7,455 nucleotides of DNA from an uncultured Oscillospiraceae bacterium (GTDB lineage Bacteria; Bacillota; Clostridia; Oscillospirales; Ruminococcaceae), in NCBI GenBank assembly GCA_958427155.1, contig CAUABB010000072.1, positions 1-7,455 of the forward strand. The letters run 5' to 3'. Each line of letters begins with the position of its first letter. Position 1 is the stretch's first letter. The notes beneath the pieces were generated by a model. It was not told the DNA's origin. It saw only the letters and a list, made by a program, of their open reading frames with translations, and did not search any database. Position numbers and translations under genes: made by a program. Shown here piece by piece: positions 6,730 through 7,455 of the stretch.

Positions 6730-7455
6730 TTACTGATTATTTTGTCCGGAATCTTCTTCAGGAAAAGGCTTCTCTTCAGAAGTTTTACGGTCTTTTCTGA
6801 TGCCTCGACGAAGAATTTTAGGCTTTCGATCTTCTTTAGAAAGCTCCTCAACAATCACCAAATGATCCGGAGGCGGCTCATGATCCATCTTCATATAATC
6901 CCGTGTAGAAGCAGGCATTCCCTTTTTGCGAAGACGTTTTTCTACCATCGCGCGAATCAGGGAATAAATCACCGCAAACAGCGGCACTCCAATAATCATT
7001 CCGATAAAACCAAACAAACCGCCAAAAAGGAAGATAGAAAAGATAATCCAGAAAGAAGTTAAACCCGTTTGATTTCCCAAAATCATAGGACCAATTACAT
7101 TTCCATCAAACTGCTGTAAAATACAAATCAAAATTACAAACCAAAGCGCCTTGAGCGGATCAACCAACAGGATTAACAGCGTACAGGGAATCGCACCAAT
7201 TAACGGTCCAAAATACGGAATCAGATTAAATACAAACATGACGACCGTGACAAGCAAAGCATACGGAATACCAAGAAGGGTACATCCCAAAAAGCAAAGT
7301 AGAGCTACACAGAACGCCTCTACCACCTTACCGAATATATAACCGCTGAACATTTTATCAGTTTGAGACAAAATATCAATGGTTTTCAGTGTGAAGTTAC
7401 GGGGAAAGAGGGCAAACAGAACCTTTTTGCTTTGCGCAGCAAAACGTTCTTTGCT
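6730..7455 (-). CDS. AI-2E family (YtvI/PerM-like) membrane transporter, C-terminal part
   Basis: This multi-pass inner-membrane protein belongs to the AI-2E transporter superfamily; members include quorum-signal exporters, sodium/proton antiporters and many of unknown substrate, so no substrate is assigned. The frame is open to the right edge, so the N-terminal part is outside the window; 241 residues are present. The TTG at 7371 is internal. Family hallmarks are FSGYIFGKVVEAF (36-48), NLIPYFGPLIGAIP (77-90), QQFDGNVIGPMILGNQTGL (114-132) and FGFIGMIIGVPLFAVIYSL (148-166). Hydrophobic segments occur at about 46-76, 83-99, 102-113 and 134-167. From about 168 onward the protein is a hydrophilic, highly charged tail of about 74 residues rich in Lys, Arg, Glu, Asp and Pro, predicted cytoplasmic. 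Its stop is immediately followed by the ymdB region, which suggests co-transcription. Confidence 0.9.
   Translation of the reverse strand, partial: SKERFAAQSKKVLFALFPRNFTLKTIDILSQTDKMFSGYIFGKVVEAFCVALLCFLGCTLLGIPYALLVTVVMFVFNLIPYFGPLIGAIPCTLLILLVDPLKALWFVILICILQQFDGNVIGPMILGNQTGLTSFWIIFSIFLFGGLFGFIGMIIGVPLFAVIYSLIRAMVEKRLRKKGMPASTRDYMKMDHEPPPDHLVIVEELSKEDRKPKILRRGIRKDRKTSEEKPFPEEDSGQNNQ

Noticed and set aside
6730..7371. Full-length small membrane protein starting at TTG 7371
   Set aside because: The frame continues to the right edge with plausible AI-2E-family sequence (SKERFAAQSKKV), so the TTG is internal.

Overview
This window looks like ordinary chromosome from an anaerobic, endospore-forming Firmicute, most likely a member of Clostridia. 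That placement is inferred from gene content (a clostridial-type YpeB germination protein, SpoVS, an Asp23/Gls24-FakA pair), from moderate to low GC, and from AGGAGG-type ribosome binding sites. No mobile element, CRISPR array, tRNA or rRNA is visible.

Layout. Only one gene is on the plus strand: the 3' part of ypeB (1-1188), whose 5' end lies left of the window. Everything else is on the minus strand, read right to left: an AI-2E/YtvI-family membrane protein cut by the right edge (7455-6730), ymdB metallophosphoesterase (6711-5941), spoVS (5810-5550) with its own promoter and a strong terminator (5494-5530), a broken Asp23/Gls24 gene (5300-4993) behind a good sigma-A-type promoter (5411-5439), fakA (4949-3300), a hairpin terminator (3257-3279), and recG (3230-1185). 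recG and ypeB converge and share the four bases TTAA as their stop codons.

The genes form three functional groups. ypeB belongs to spore germination (partner of the SleB cortex lytic enzyme). ymdB and spoVS form a pair also known from Bacillus, linked to late-growth development and sporulation. The gls24-fakA-recG block matches the conserved Firmicute order yloU-yloV-recG, joining an envelope-associated Asp23-like protein, the ATP-dependent fatty acid kinase that feeds exogenous fatty acids into phospholipid synthesis, and the replication-fork helicase RecG.

The one real anomaly is the Gls24 gene. The conserved core of the domain is missing, the N- and C-terminal parts lie in different frames, and they meet at the heptamer GCAATTG. 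This fits a deletion of roughly 50 bp between short direct repeats, or an assembly error of the same shape. I see no evidence for a novel system. The other points of interest are regulatory: the hairpin 26 nt before recG, the missing terminator between ypeB and recG, and the spoVS leader.
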